Shown here one piece after another: positions 1-5,720 of a stretch of DNA of 6,705 bases (its first letter is position 1; the number at the start of each line of letters is the position of its first letter). Source of the DNA: Crocinitomicaceae bacterium (GTDB lineage Bacteria; Bacteroidota; Bacteroidia; Flavobacteriales_D; Crocinitomicaceae). Below the pieces are notes generated by a model. That model made no database searches, had not been told where the DNA came from, and was given only the letters and a program-made list of their open reading frames with translations. The DNA lies in assembly GCA_024643585.1 (NCBI GenBank), contig JAHEMP010000131.1:1-6705 (forward strand), given 5' to 3'. The position numbers and the translations under genes were made by a program.

Positions 1-13
1 TTATTTTTTTCAT
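1..13 (-). CDS. Possible start of a gene running off the left edge
   Basis: An ATG on the minus strand at 13-11 is followed by codons for Lys, Lys and Ile before the window ends. The bases just upstream are very rich in A, which is how other starts in this window look and is typical of Bacteroidota genes without a Shine-Dalgarno sequence. A Met-Lys-Lys-Ile beginning is common in exported proteins, but four codons cannot identify a product. The open region between this ATG and the stop at 261 fits a promoter and leader. The gene could also be a chance ATG. Confidence 0.35.
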
Positions 14-34
14 AGTTACTTTTTTGTTTTTAAT

Positions 35-65
35 TAACGCTAACAATTGACTATTAGGAGCGTTA
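35..65. repeat. Imperfect inverted repeat in the leader of the left-edge gene
   Basis: TAACGCTAA at 35-43 pairs with TTA-GGA-GCGTTA at 54-65. This gives nine base pairs with a three-base GGA bulge and a ten-base loop. It sits 21 bases upstream of the possible ATG at 13. It is not followed by a T-run on either strand, so it does not look like an intrinsic terminator. It could be an operator or a leader hairpin. The repeat is seen directly; the role is a guess. Confidence 0.4.
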
Positions 66-75
66 CTATCATTCC

Positions 76-96
76 CTTAGTTTATTCACCACTAAG
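76..96. repeat. Short perfect inverted repeat
   Basis: CTTAGT at 76-81 and ACTAAG at 91-96 form a six-base-pair stem around a nine-base loop. It lies ten bases from the hairpin at 35-65, so the two would form a tandem pair in the same leader or upstream region. No T-run follows it on either strand. A six-base repeat in AT-rich DNA can easily arise by chance. Confidence 0.3.
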
Positions 97-260
97 CTAA
101 TTCATTTCCCCCAATTAAAAACTATCCGACAGACATTTGGTTCACCCTGCCCTCCATGAATTGAATTTTGCAAACCCAGTTATAATCATGTTCTACATTG
201 CTAAATTCAAATAGCTAAAAAAATTCTTCAGTGAACTTACTGCTTTTTTAAATAATGTGA

Positions 261-578
261 TTAGTTGAACTTTTCATCTTTATACCAAACATAAATGAGC
301 CCAAAGACAATAGGAAGAAAGAAAATCAGAACACCCCACAAATTTCTCTCCTCTTTAGAAGTCGATGTTTTTACTTTTGCCAATCTATAAAAAACGAAAC
401 CAATGCCGGCCACCGTTAAAAGTCCAATAATATTACTTATCCAAAGGTATTGATTGTAAGTGGGCACCATCCAATTAAGGTCAACTGGAAAAAGAAGGTA
501 AATAAATAATATCGTTTGCAATATGAAAATTGATGATAAAATCAATTTGATTATAACGGACATTCTTTGGCTTTTCAT
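261..578 (-). CDS. Small membrane protein, three predicted helices (possibly PLDc_N-like)
   Basis: This is a 105-residue protein with hydrophobic segments at about residues 8-28, 43-66 and 80-98. A basic stretch between the second and third (Lys68 to Lys75, Lys-Val-Lys-Thr then Ser-Lys-Glu-Glu-Arg) should face the cytoplasm. The last segment, with Trp81, a central Pro89 and a Tyr-Val-Trp-Tyr-Lys end, resembles the final helix of the small PLDc_N-type membrane domain, but the match is by eye only. Met1 has an alternative at Met6. The gene begins 26 bases after the stop of the metal transporter and is probably its co-transcribed last partner. I do not know its function. Confidence 0.75.
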   Translation of the reverse strand: MKSQRMSVIIKLILSSIFILQTILFIYLLFPVDLNWMVPTYNQYLWISNIIGLLTVAGIGFVFYRLAKVKTSTSKEERNLWGVLIFFLPIVFGLIYVWYKDEKFN

Positions 579-604
579 TTTGAATCTTTTATTCCTTTGA
601 TTTT

Positions 605-1474
605 TTAATCGTGTGGTTCAATATGAATAAGAACATGACCTAAATTGGGCATTTCTTGGCGCAAATAGTCCTTCAATTGATGCGCGATAGTGTGACCTGA
701 TTTTACAGTAATTTCACTATTCACCACTACATGCAAATCAACATGGAACTTCATTCCAGATTTTCGGACAAAACATTTTTCAGTGTTTATAACACCTTCT
801 ACTTGGGTGGATTTCTCTCTAATTTCAGCAATAAGATCGTCGTATACTTGTTCGTCCATTACTTCTCCTAAAGCAGGTCGGACGATTAAATAACTATTGT
901 ATAAAATAAAGGTAGAAGCACACAAAGCAGCCCAATCATCCGCCGATTCGTACCCTTTCCCAAAAAGTAGGGCGATTGATATTCCCACAAAAGCCATTAT
1001 CGAAGTAATTGCGTCACTTCTATGGTGCCAAGCATCTGCCTTTAGAGATGTGCTATGCGTTTGTTTACTTTTTCTTATGACGACTTGATAGGATATTTCC
1101 TTCCATATAATAATTAAACCCAATATTATCAAAGTCCATGGCTTTGGTATTTTATGAGGCGTTTGAATGTTTTGAATGCTTTCGTACGCAATTATAGTGG
1201 CAGAAACAACAAGAAATGCAACGACCCCAAATGTGATTAAGGGTTCAATTTTCCCATGTCCGTATGGGTGGTTTTCATCTGCTGGTCGTTTGGCATATTT
1301 AAATCCCAACAACACCAAAAAGGAAGCAAAAATGTCCGTTGTAGATTCAATCGCATCTGCAATTAGCGCATACGAATTTCCAAAAATACCCGCAAGAGCT
1401 TTGATAAGAGCCAAAGCTGTATTTCCAAAAATACTGAAATAGGTGGTCCGAATAGCTGTTTGTTCGTTGCTCAA
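605..1474 (-). CDS. Cation diffusion facilitator family metal exporter (TTG start)
   Basis: The 289-residue protein is of normal length for the CDF family, inner-membrane metal/proton antiporters that expel Zn, Fe, Mn or similar ions. Helix 2 has Asp40-Ala-Ile-Glu43-Ser-Thr-Thr-Asp47 and helix 5 has His150-His-Arg-Ser-Asp154. These line up with the transport site of E. coli YiiP (FieF), but the first ligand is Glu rather than Asp. Asp66, His69 and His73 in the HPYGHGK loop match the second zinc site. The C-terminal domain (about 208-289) is the cytoplasmic dimer domain, with His244, His248, His280, His284 and His288 as possible metal ligands. The start is TTG: no in-frame ATG lies between it and the preceding in-frame stop, and MSNEQTAIRTTYFS is a natural N-terminus for this group. 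It lies nine bases after the lipoprotein stop. The metal cannot be told from sequence. Confidence 0.93.
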   Translation of the reverse strand: MSNEQTAIRTTYFSIFGNTALALIKALAGIFGNSYALIADAIESTTDIFASFLVLLGFKYAKRPADENHPYGHGKIEPLITFGVVAFLVVSATIIAYESIQNIQTPHKIPKPWTLIILGLIIIWKEISYQVVIRKSKQTHSTSLKADAWHHRSDAITSIMAFVGISIALLFGKGYESADDWAALCASTFILYNSYLIVRPALGEVMDEQVYDDLIAEIREKSTQVEGVINTEKCFVRKSGMKFHVDLHVVVNSEITVKSGHTIAHQLKDYLRQEMPNLGHVLIHIEPHD

Positions 1475-1483
1475 TTTTGAGGT

Positions 1484-1945
1484 TTAGTTTTTCTCGAAGG
1501 TCAGATAATCCGTTCCTCCACCTCCACCACTAACGTCTATCAATTCAATTTTTGTAGCAGATTGTGAAATAAAATCCCAATCATCGTTTAAATCTTGAAA
1601 ATCATTGGTTAAATTGAAATTGATGTTAAAGTCTAAATCGTCTTGGGTATCGTCATTGCTATTGCTATCAGTAATACCCCAAGTACCATCGTAACTATTC
1701 GTTCCATTGCTGGCATTCAATACGCCGGTAACCTTAAAGCTAAAGTTGTATCCTGTGAAGTGGCTGGTTTCGTCCGTTCCCGAATCAATAAATTTCGTTA
1801 TTCGCCAAGTTCCACTTTGAACATTCGTTTGCACGGTGCTTTGAATAGTACTCGTTGGTGTATCGTCCTTTTTTTTACAAGCAACTAAGGTAAATAGACA
1901 AAACAGACAAGCTAAAATTGTGATTTTTACATTTTTTGTTTTCAT
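1484..1945 (-). CDS. Small outer-membrane-type lipoprotein, lipocalin-like beta domain suspected
   Basis: The 153-residue protein starts with a lipoprotein signal: Lys-rich N-terminus, hydrophobic core and a Leu-Val-Ala-Cys23 lipobox. The mature end reads Cys-Lys-Lys-Lys-Asp-Asp, similar to the lysine-plus-acidic export signals reported for surface lipoproteins in Flavobacteriia, so cell-surface display is plausible. After a Thr/Ser/Gln linker (29-44), the domain opens with SGTWRITKFIDSG and repeats a Gly-Thr-Trp at 87-89. This alternation of polar and hydrophobic residues suggests a small beta barrel of the lipocalin-like kind. It is acidic, with Asp/Asn-rich stretches at 93-106 and 115-124, and has a five-glycine turn at 140-144. 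The binding partner is unknown. Nine bases separate it from the CDF gene, so the two are probably co-transcribed, but a direct metal role is only a guess. Confidence 0.85.
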   Translation of the reverse strand: MKTKNVKITILACLFCLFTLVACKKKDDTPTSTIQSTVQTNVQSGTWRITKFIDSGTDETSHFTGYNFSFKVTGVLNASNGTNSYDGTWGITDSNSNDDTQDDLDFNINFNLTNDFQDLNDDWDFISQSATKIELIDVSGGGGGTDYLTFEKN

Positions 1946-2014
1946 TTCCTTTCAATTTTAAAGGTTAGCTCTATTCTTTTCAATTTTGAAGATACCAGGA
2001 AGTAATTGAAATAT

Positions 2015-2048
2015 CAAAAGATAAGCTTACTCCTTGGTTCTTAAACAA
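2015..2048 (-). promoter_or_regulatory. Possible Bacteroidota promoter for the lipoprotein–CDF unit
   Basis: On the minus strand, TTG at 2048-2046 is followed after 22 bases by TATCTTTTG at 2023-2015. This resembles the Bacteroidota primary sigma pattern TTG…TAnnTTTG, except that three rather than two bases separate TA from TTTG. It would give a leader of roughly 65 bases before the ATG at 1945. It is the best candidate in the 229-base gap, but the extra base makes it weak. Confidence 0.3.
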
Positions 2049-2060
2049 TTAATTTAAGGA
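2038..2060. repeat. Inverted repeat around the possible upstream promoter element
   Basis: CTTAAA at 2040-2045 and TTTAAG at 2053-2058 form a perfect six-base-pair stem with a seven-base loop. One G·U pair and one A·T pair can extend it outward to 2038 and 2060. The putative TTG element (2048-2046 on the minus strand) lies in the loop. On the plus strand the repeat is followed by six T residues at about 2064-2069, so it could instead act as a weak AT-rich terminator, but no plus-strand gene precedes it. An operator role is a guess. Confidence 0.3.
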
Positions 2061-2174
2061 AATTTTTTGAAATCAGAAAATATCTGCGCCCATTTTTTTG
2101 CAATTCTCCTAAATCTATTTAGAATGCCGTACCTCTCCTTACCTTTCAAATGAAAGACAGAACTTTTCTATTCT

Positions 2175-2510
2175 TCAACCAAAATTCCAATGGTTACTTG
2201 TAGGTTCAATGATTTCGCTTAAGTTGTATAGGATCATCACTATTTTTATCGGAATGGAAAAAGCAAAAGCAATCCAGGCTCTTGTCGTGTACATTTTTGC
2301 TTTTCCAGGATTGGATTTTGATTTTTCAAATTGTACTAGTGCCATTTGAAAAGGAATAAAAGATGTCAACAAAACCAAACCATAGCATGCAACGAAAGCT
2401 GGGCCGATGAATATCAATCCGAAAATATGCCGTGCAAAAAAAGTGGTCAAAAGAAAAAGGAAATAGATTCCCCAAAAGAGTTTCACGGCAAATGATTTAT
2501 CATCTTTCAT
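2175..2510 (-). CDS. Small membrane protein of unknown function in the phosphoesterase–PrsW unit
   Basis: This 111-residue protein has hydrophobic segments at about residues 8-25, 28-55 and 75-96. A basic loop lies between the last two (Lys63, Lys65, Lys70, Lys72, Arg77), and the short polar tail ends Asn-His-Trp-Asn-Phe-Gly. I do not recognise the family. The ATG lies only six bases after the PrsW stop, with no Shine-Dalgarno sequence, so translation is probably coupled to the upstream gene. The tight placement suggests a job linked to the PrsW protein, such as a partner or substrate, but nothing in the sequence shows this. The segment near 28-55 is long enough to be one long or two short helices. 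Confidence 0.78.
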   Translation of the reverse strand: MKDDKSFAVKLFWGIYFLFLLTTFFARHIFGLIFIGPAFVACYGLVLLTSFIPFQMALVQFEKSKSNPGKAKMYTTRAWIAFAFSIPIKIVMILYNLSEIIEPTSNHWNFG

Positions 2511-2516
2511 AGGCTT

Positions 2517-3863
2517 TTATTGTTCTATTCCCTTCAAAAATACCCAATCTAAAAATCGATATTTTTTGGTGAACGTAGTCGGATTTTTTCGACTAGGCAC
2601 TTCAATGACCTCCATGCGCGCGACGATGGGGTAATTGTTTTTGGTTTGCGTAATTCCTGTTGATTTTGGTTTCACCAACCATTCTTCGAAAGGACTGTTG
2701 GCGTCTGTCTCGTGAATGTTTAGCAAGAAGTAGGCTTCGTCGTTTTTTAAGAATATTTTCTTTTTGACAAAAGCCAAAACAGGACGTTTTATACCTTTTC
2801 CTCTCATGGAAACGGGATGCAAATAAACGTATTCTTCGTAGTATTTTGACAAATAAATTTCGTTAAAAGAGGCACCTCGAACTCGAATGCCGAAAGGTTG
2901 AAATCCTTCGTATAGCGAATCTTGACGATTGCGCATTTCGAAAGGCATTTGAAATTTTATAGTATTCCACCGTCCTTGTATCAATTGAAAACGACTCATG
3001 CGCAACACGGACACAAAAACAATCAGTCCAATGGTAAACATCGAATACAACAAGCTGAATATACTACTGTCGAAACCTTTCTCTATTCCAACCAATACAA
3101 ATTGGGCCAAAAATACAACCCCATAATATTGCATCATCCGTTTCGAAAGTCGGTCGGTATCAATGGCCTTCTTGTAGGTAAAATGCTCAGAATTGTTGAT
3201 GGCATTGGTCAAAATAGAGGCGAAAATGGAAATGCAACCGAAGAAGAAAATAAGCGTCAAAAGGATTCCATAGGAAATACCGTCGTACATCAACCAGAAA
3301 TCATAAATTCCATGTGCAAGGGCTGCGAGTAAAAGGCATACAAAAATGATCATTGGGTTGTTTTTGAACTTAGGATTGAAACGCACCAGAACAAATCCAT
3401 ATGCAACAATTGCCGAATCAAACATATGACCAATCGAACACAAAATGGCTCTCGAAGAAATTATTTCGGCGCCGTGATTTTCAAAATACATGACGTTTTC
3501 AACGGCTGAAAATCCCAAGGCAGAAACACATATAAATGCGATATAGTCAATCGGCTCTTTTAAATGTTTACGGAATAAACCGTGAAAAAGTAAAAAAGGC
3601 GTTAGTTTGGCAATTTCTTCAACTAATCCAATACCAAAGACCGAATAGGCAAATTGATTGACAAAGCTTCCATTCATTTTCCAGCCTGATGGATAGAGAA
3701 TATTCCATTGTATTAAAAATACGACAAATACAGAAGCTCCGCCCATGGCGAAAACAAGCAAAACATACTTTAAATTGTTTTCTTGAAAGATGTCTATTAA
3801 TCGAAAATAGTCCACCCAAATCCATGCAATAAAAAGCGCTATAATTATGTAGAAGGCAAGCAT
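2517..3863 (-). CDS. PrsW-family intramembrane protease with long C-terminal extension
   Basis: The N-terminal half (about 1-220) is a polytopic membrane domain with the PrsW signatures in order: Glu82-Glu83-Ile-Ala-Lys86, the Phe-Ser-Ala-Val-Glu122-Asn123-Val-Met-Tyr segment, His146 in GHMFDSAIVAYG, and His184 with Asp188 in ALAHGIYDF. In this family, related to CAAX-type membrane proteases, such residues form the active site. Bacillus PrsW cuts the anti-sigma factor RsiW at site 1. The protein is 448 residues, well beyond the roughly 220-residue core. Two more hydrophobic segments (about 246-262 and 270-288) lead to a soluble region (about 295-448) that I do not recognise, containing Tyr- and Lys-rich stretches. 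The gene follows the metallophosphoesterase by 37 bases and precedes the 111-residue gene by six. No sigma or anti-sigma gene is nearby, so its substrate is unknown. Confidence 0.88.
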   Translation of the reverse strand: MLAFYIIIALFIAWIWVDYFRLIDIFQENNLKYVLLVFAMGGASVFVVFLIQWNILYPSGWKMNGSFVNQFAYSVFGIGLVEEIAKLTPFLLFHGLFRKHLKEPIDYIAFICVSALGFSAVENVMYFENHGAEIISSRAILCSIGHMFDSAIVAYGFVLVRFNPKFKNNPMIIFVCLLLAALAHGIYDFWLMYDGISYGILLTLIFFFGCISIFASILTNAINNSEHFTYKKAIDTDRLSKRMMQYYGVVFLAQFVLVGIEKGFDSSIFSLLYSMFTIGLIVFVSVLRMSRFQLIQGRWNTIKFQMPFEMRNRQDSLYEGFQPFGIRVRGASFNEIYLSKYYEEYVYLHPVSMRGKGIKRPVLAFVKKKIFLKNDEAYFLLNIHETDANSPFEEWLVKPKSTGITQTKNNYPIVARMEVIEVPSRKNPTTFTKKYRFLDWVFLKGIEQ

Positions 3864-3900
3864 GAACTAAAAGTAAACTTTTTCCCTTAATAAAGAAATG

Positions 3901-5118
3901 TTAGCCTCTCTTTAACTCGATTACCGTTATTTCAGGTCGAATTCCCACACGGCCAGGATACGCCAGGAACCCGAAACCTCTATTTACATTTAAGATTTGT
4001 CCTTTTTCCTTGTAAATTCCTGCCCAACGCGGATAACGCCATTGCACTGGACTAAACTTTATCCAACCGGGTATCTCTATGCCAAACTGCATACCGTGGG
4101 TGTGACCAGCCAAGGTTAAATGGTAATGCTTTTCATCGTCAATAACTTGAGCATCCCAATGCGATGGATCGTGACTCATTAAAATTTTAAACTCTTCATT
4201 GGTCAATCCTTCGCTGGCTTTTTTAAGGTCACCTTCTTTTTTGAATCCACCGGCACCCCAATTCTCAATACCGACAAGGGCAATTTTCTCGCCGTCTTTT
4301 TCTAAAAAACGGTGTTCGTTGAGCATCAAGTTGAAACCCATATCCTTTTGAATTTGTTTCAAATGATTTAGGTTGTCGTCTTTCGCTTGTTGACTTTCCC
4401 ATGGAATATAATCACCGTAATCGTGATTTCCCAAAACTGAAAAAACACCATGAGGTGCAGTCAGTTTTGCAAAAGTATCTATCCAAGGCAGCATTTCAGT
4501 AGCTTCGTTGTTCACCAAATCACCCGTAAAGAAAATTACATCGCTTTTTTGGTGGTTGATTAACTCCACTGCATGACTTATTTTTTCAGCATCATCAAAA
4601 CTTCCGCTGTGAATGTCCGAAATTTGCGTAATTCTAAAACCGTCAAACGCCTCTGGCAAATCTTCGAAAGTCAAAGTGTGGTTTACGACTCTATAGTTGT
4701 ATTTCCCGCGAACCATGCCATAAATCATCCCTGTAAATGGTATAGCTGCTATACCTAAAGCAATCTGACTGACCACTTTTCGTCTCTCCGGAAAAAAGCT
4801 AGTCGATTTTTCATTCGAAAAAATTCCACGTCCGATACCAAAAAGAAAACGAACGATATCTTCACCAAAAAGAAAGAGGATCAAGACAAAATCAAACACC
4901 AATAAGGTCATCATAAAACCAATTGCATAATTACGAATTGGATTTAGGTTTTGAGATTTGATTCCCGTGTTAAATTGAACTATCATGTTCACCACAACAA
5001 GGGCGCCGACTATCCAAAACATCCATTGTATCCATTGGTTTTTAGTGACCGTGCGAATTGCTTGAAAAGCGTACCATTCAAACAAAAGAAAAACGAGAAT
5101 TATAATTATTTGACGCAT
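3901..5118 (-). CDS. Membrane-anchored calcineurin-like metallophosphoesterase
   Basis: The catalytic domain (about 160-405) carries the full metal-binding set of this superfamily: Asp168 and His170 in ISDIHSG, Asp200 in FTGDLVNN, Asn231-His232-Asp233 in LGNHDYGDY, His316 in MSHDPSHWD, and His339 and His341 in AGHTHGMQFG. The arrangement, and the closing NVNRGFG…YPGRVGIRPEITVIEL, match the YkuE/YaeI-like group of two-metal phosphodiesterases. The substrate cannot be deduced. The first 100 residues hold about three membrane segments (4-22, 30-49, 63-97). They are followed by Glu-Arg112-Arg113-Lys-Val-Val and another hydrophobic helix (116-136), so the enzyme is probably anchored with its catalytic domain outside the cytoplasm. 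The ATG at 5118 is the first gene of the minus-strand unit and is divergent from the lipoprotein at 5289. Confidence 0.92.
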   Translation of the reverse strand: MRQIIIILVFLLFEWYAFQAIRTVTKNQWIQWMFWIVGALVVVNMIVQFNTGIKSQNLNPIRNYAIGFMMTLLVFDFVLILFLFGEDIVRFLFGIGRGIFSNEKSTSFFPERRKVVSQIALGIAAIPFTGMIYGMVRGKYNYRVVNHTLTFEDLPEAFDGFRITQISDIHSGSFDDAEKISHAVELINHQKSDVIFFTGDLVNNEATEMLPWIDTFAKLTAPHGVFSVLGNHDYGDYIPWESQQAKDDNLNHLKQIQKDMGFNLMLNEHRFLEKDGEKIALVGIENWGAGGFKKEGDLKKASEGLTNEEFKILMSHDPSHWDAQVIDDEKHYHLTLAGHTHGMQFGIEIPGWIKFSPVQWRYPRWAGIYKEKGQILNVNRGFGFLAYPGRVGIRPEITVIELKRG

Positions 5119-5128
5119 AGATTGACAA

Positions 5129-5136
5129 CAAAATTA
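5129..5136 (-). promoter_or_regulatory. Perfect TAnnTTTG box upstream of the metallophosphoesterase
   Basis: The minus strand reads TAATTTTG here, an exact match to the Bacteroidota -7 element TAnnTTTG. It lies ten bases before the ATG at 5118, so a transcript from it would have a leader of only a few bases. No TTG sits at the expected distance upstream (about 5153-5160). The match may therefore be chance in AT-rich DNA. No better promoter for either divergent gene is evident in the 170-base gap 5119-5288. For the plus-strand gene, TTG at 5219-5221 followed by TATTTTAG at 5244-5251 is the best, imperfect candidate. Confidence 0.2.
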
Positions 5137-5288
5137 AACGCTTTATGTTTTGCTTTATTTTTCTTTTGGAAAATTAACAATGTCTTTGAATTTGTGTAAC
5201 TCGATTAGCAGAACAAGATTGTGTTTCTAACTTAAAATTTACTTATTTTAGACCTTTTGCTAAAGAAGATTGATTTTAAAAAATAGTT

Positions 5289-5720
5289 ATGATAAAAAAT
5301 AGTTTCCTTGCCCTTTTAACACTGTTGCTTTTGTTTTCTAGTTGTAAAAAACCCGGCTGCACCAATGAAAACGCAGAAAATTATAATGAAAAAGCCAAAA
5401 CAGATGATGGTACTTGCAAACTTAAAGCAGATATCGTTTTTTGGTTTGACCAACAAAAATCAAATCAATTGGTCAGTCAAGGAGAAACGACTATACAAAT
5501 TTTCTTGGACGGTCAATTAAAAGGAACATCATTTGCAAATGCGCCATGGCCGCAGGCTCCTGCTTGCTATTCGGGTTCAGGTGTTTCGTATTCCGAAGAA
5601 TGGACCGAAAACCCGACCAAAACCTTTAATGTGGTTTTGAAAGGACAAAATGGGGCAGTTATCGCAAACTACAATTATACCGCAACTGGAGGCAAATGTA
5701 ATTCTGATCAATTCCAATAA
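5289..5720 (+). CDS. Small lipoprotein with GCT…NYN…DDGTC motif
   Basis: The 143-residue protein has a lipoprotein signal with lipobox Phe-Ser-Ser-Cys19. Directly after it, residues 23-43 form a Cys24-to-Cys43 motif of the type Gly-Cys-Thr…Ala-x-Asn-Tyr-Asn…Asp-Asp-Gly-Thr-Cys, found in many secreted and surface proteins of Bacteroidota, often in tandem repeats. Here there is one copy. The rest (about 46-143) looks like a beta-rich domain with Cys93 and Cys137, which may pair. The mature N-terminus Cys-Lys-Lys-Pro-Gly lacks the acidic residues of a surface-export signal, so a periplasm-facing location is more likely. There is no Shine-Dalgarno sequence, and the upstream bases are A-rich. Its stop overlaps the start of the next gene. 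Function is unknown. Confidence 0.87.
   Translation: MIKNSFLALLTLLLLFSSCKKPGCTNENAENYNEKAKTDDGTCKLKADIVFWFDQQKSNQLVSQGETTIQIFLDGQLKGTSFANAPWPQAPACYSGSGVSYSEEWTENPTKTFNVVLKGQNGAVIANYNYTATGGKCNSDQFQ

Larger units (their letters stand above)
14..260. other. Non-coding stretch with two inverted repeats
   Basis: No convincing gene is visible in this stretch. It lies downstream of the minus-strand gene ending at 261 and upstream of the possible gene start at 13. It contains two hairpin-forming repeats (35-65 and 76-96). A very weak terminator candidate for the gene ending at 261 is a four-base stem CAGT/ACTG at 229-242, followed on the minus strand by seven T residues at 223-217. No match to the Bacteroidota promoter pattern (TTG, about 19-22 bases, TAnnTTTG) stands out. 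A 30-codon open frame on the minus strand (214-122) lacks a start near its beginning and is probably chance. Confidence 0.5.

Noticed and set aside
35..65. An integron attC-like site suggested by the GCGTTA/TAACGC arms
   Set aside because: The arm is followed by CTA rather than matching GTTRRRY, there is no second copy, and no integrase or cassette structure is present.
122..214. A 30-codon open frame on the minus strand with protein-like composition, possibly a gene remnant
   Set aside because: It has no start codon near its beginning, it is closed by a stop just upstream, and the opposite strand is open in the same register. I could not link it to a family, so chance is the simpler explanation.
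229..242. Terminator after the gene ending at 261
   Set aside because: The stem is only four base pairs. The seven-T run that follows on the minus strand is suggestive but not enough.
2109..2156. Two short palindromes, CTAAAT-CT-ATTTAG (2109-2122) and CTTTCA-AA-TGAAAG (2143-2156), as terminators for the gene ending at 2175
   Set aside because: Their two-base loops are too tight for full stems, and neither is followed by a T-run on the minus strand.
2922..3332. A 136-codon plus-strand open frame inside the PrsW gene
   Set aside because: It lies wholly antisense to a gene with clear family motifs, and its translation has no recognisable features.
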